From assembly GCA_018136815.1 (NCBI GenBank), contig CM030932.1:4029790-4093789 (forward strand): 64,000 nucleotides of DNA, in the 5' to 3' direction. This document shows, piece after piece, positions 63,970 to 64,000 of this stretch. The notes below the pieces were generated by a model. That model did no database searches. It saw only the letters and a list, made by a program, of their open reading frames with translations, and was not told where the DNA came from. The stretch's first letter is position 1. Each line of letters opens with the position of its first letter. A program made the translations under genes and the position numbers. The DNA is from Isochrysis galbana. Taxonomy: Eukaryota > Haptophyta > Isochrysidales > Isochrysidaceae.

Positions 63970-64000
63970 TAAAGTCGCGTTCCGTCGAAAGAGGGCCAGG
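63970..64000 (+). repeat. Type-A terminus of GTTCCGTC element family, at the window edge
   Basis: AAAGTCGCGTTCCGTCGAAA then GAGGGCCAGG. The same orientation as the copy 133 bp upstream. Confidence 0.75.

Overview
This is a piece of a nuclear eukaryotic genome. The genes are split by short GT-AG introns (67 to about 330 nt), and they encode eukaryote-only proteins: Rab GTPase, Hub1/UBL5, eL29, PP2C, a JMJD8-like JmjC protein and a WDR20-like WD40 protein. The DNA is GC-rich, with long pyrimidine or purine strand-biased tracts and homopolymers. A pherophorin-like Pro-rich cell-wall fragment and a cysteine-containing SHTWG/ankyrin protein suggest a unicellular alga. A haptophyte is my best guess, by general resemblance only. 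There are two exactly 100-N scaffold gaps, at 10049-10148 and 35149-35248.

Likely host genes, left to right: WDR20/creC-like WD40 protein (131-2185, +); a protein kinase cut by the first gap (about 10010-10528, -); a Zeta-toxin-like P-loop kinase (14591-16153, -); a histidine phosphatase of the phosphoglycerate-mutase type (20205-22209, +); a membrane-anchored PP2C phosphatase (29252-31623, +); ribosomal protein eL29 (36950-37377, +); a JMJD8-like JmjC protein (41016-41798, -); a predicted myristoylated SHTWG-domain/ankyrin protein (52323-55310, +); UBL5/Hub1 (58691-59030, +); and a Rab4-like GTPase (61108-62439, +). For most of these I could place exon borders that keep phase and rebuild the family motifs.

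Much of the rest is mobile DNA. (1) A non-LTR retrotransposon (about 42127-48540) has an ORF1-like region with CCCH fingers, an endonuclease and a reverse transcriptase. It is broken only by one homopolymer frameshift and one in-frame TGA. Truncated relatives lie at 5760-6426, 12045-12290, 59708-59880 and 60180-60460. (2) A 5057-bp DNA transposon (23269-28325) has TIRs starting TAGGGCGGTCAAACAG and a 7-bp target duplication. Its large ORF is itself interrupted by (3) an LTR element with two identical-looking 731-bp LTRs, only 65 bp between them, and a 5-bp target duplication. Removing that insertion restores the frame exactly. (4) A family with asymmetric ends, both built on GTTCCGTC, has at least 13 termini. 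It pairs a constant coding module near one end with changing cargo (ankyrin/gag-like, pherophorin-like, unknown exons, a Ty1/copia RNase H piece). The cleanest member is a 336-bp copy with a TTCTC duplication. (5) Several dispersed repeats of unknown class and one fold-back element complete the picture.

I found no convincing rRNA gene, functional tRNA gene or CRISPR array. The tRNA-like stretches inside the LTRs look degenerate.
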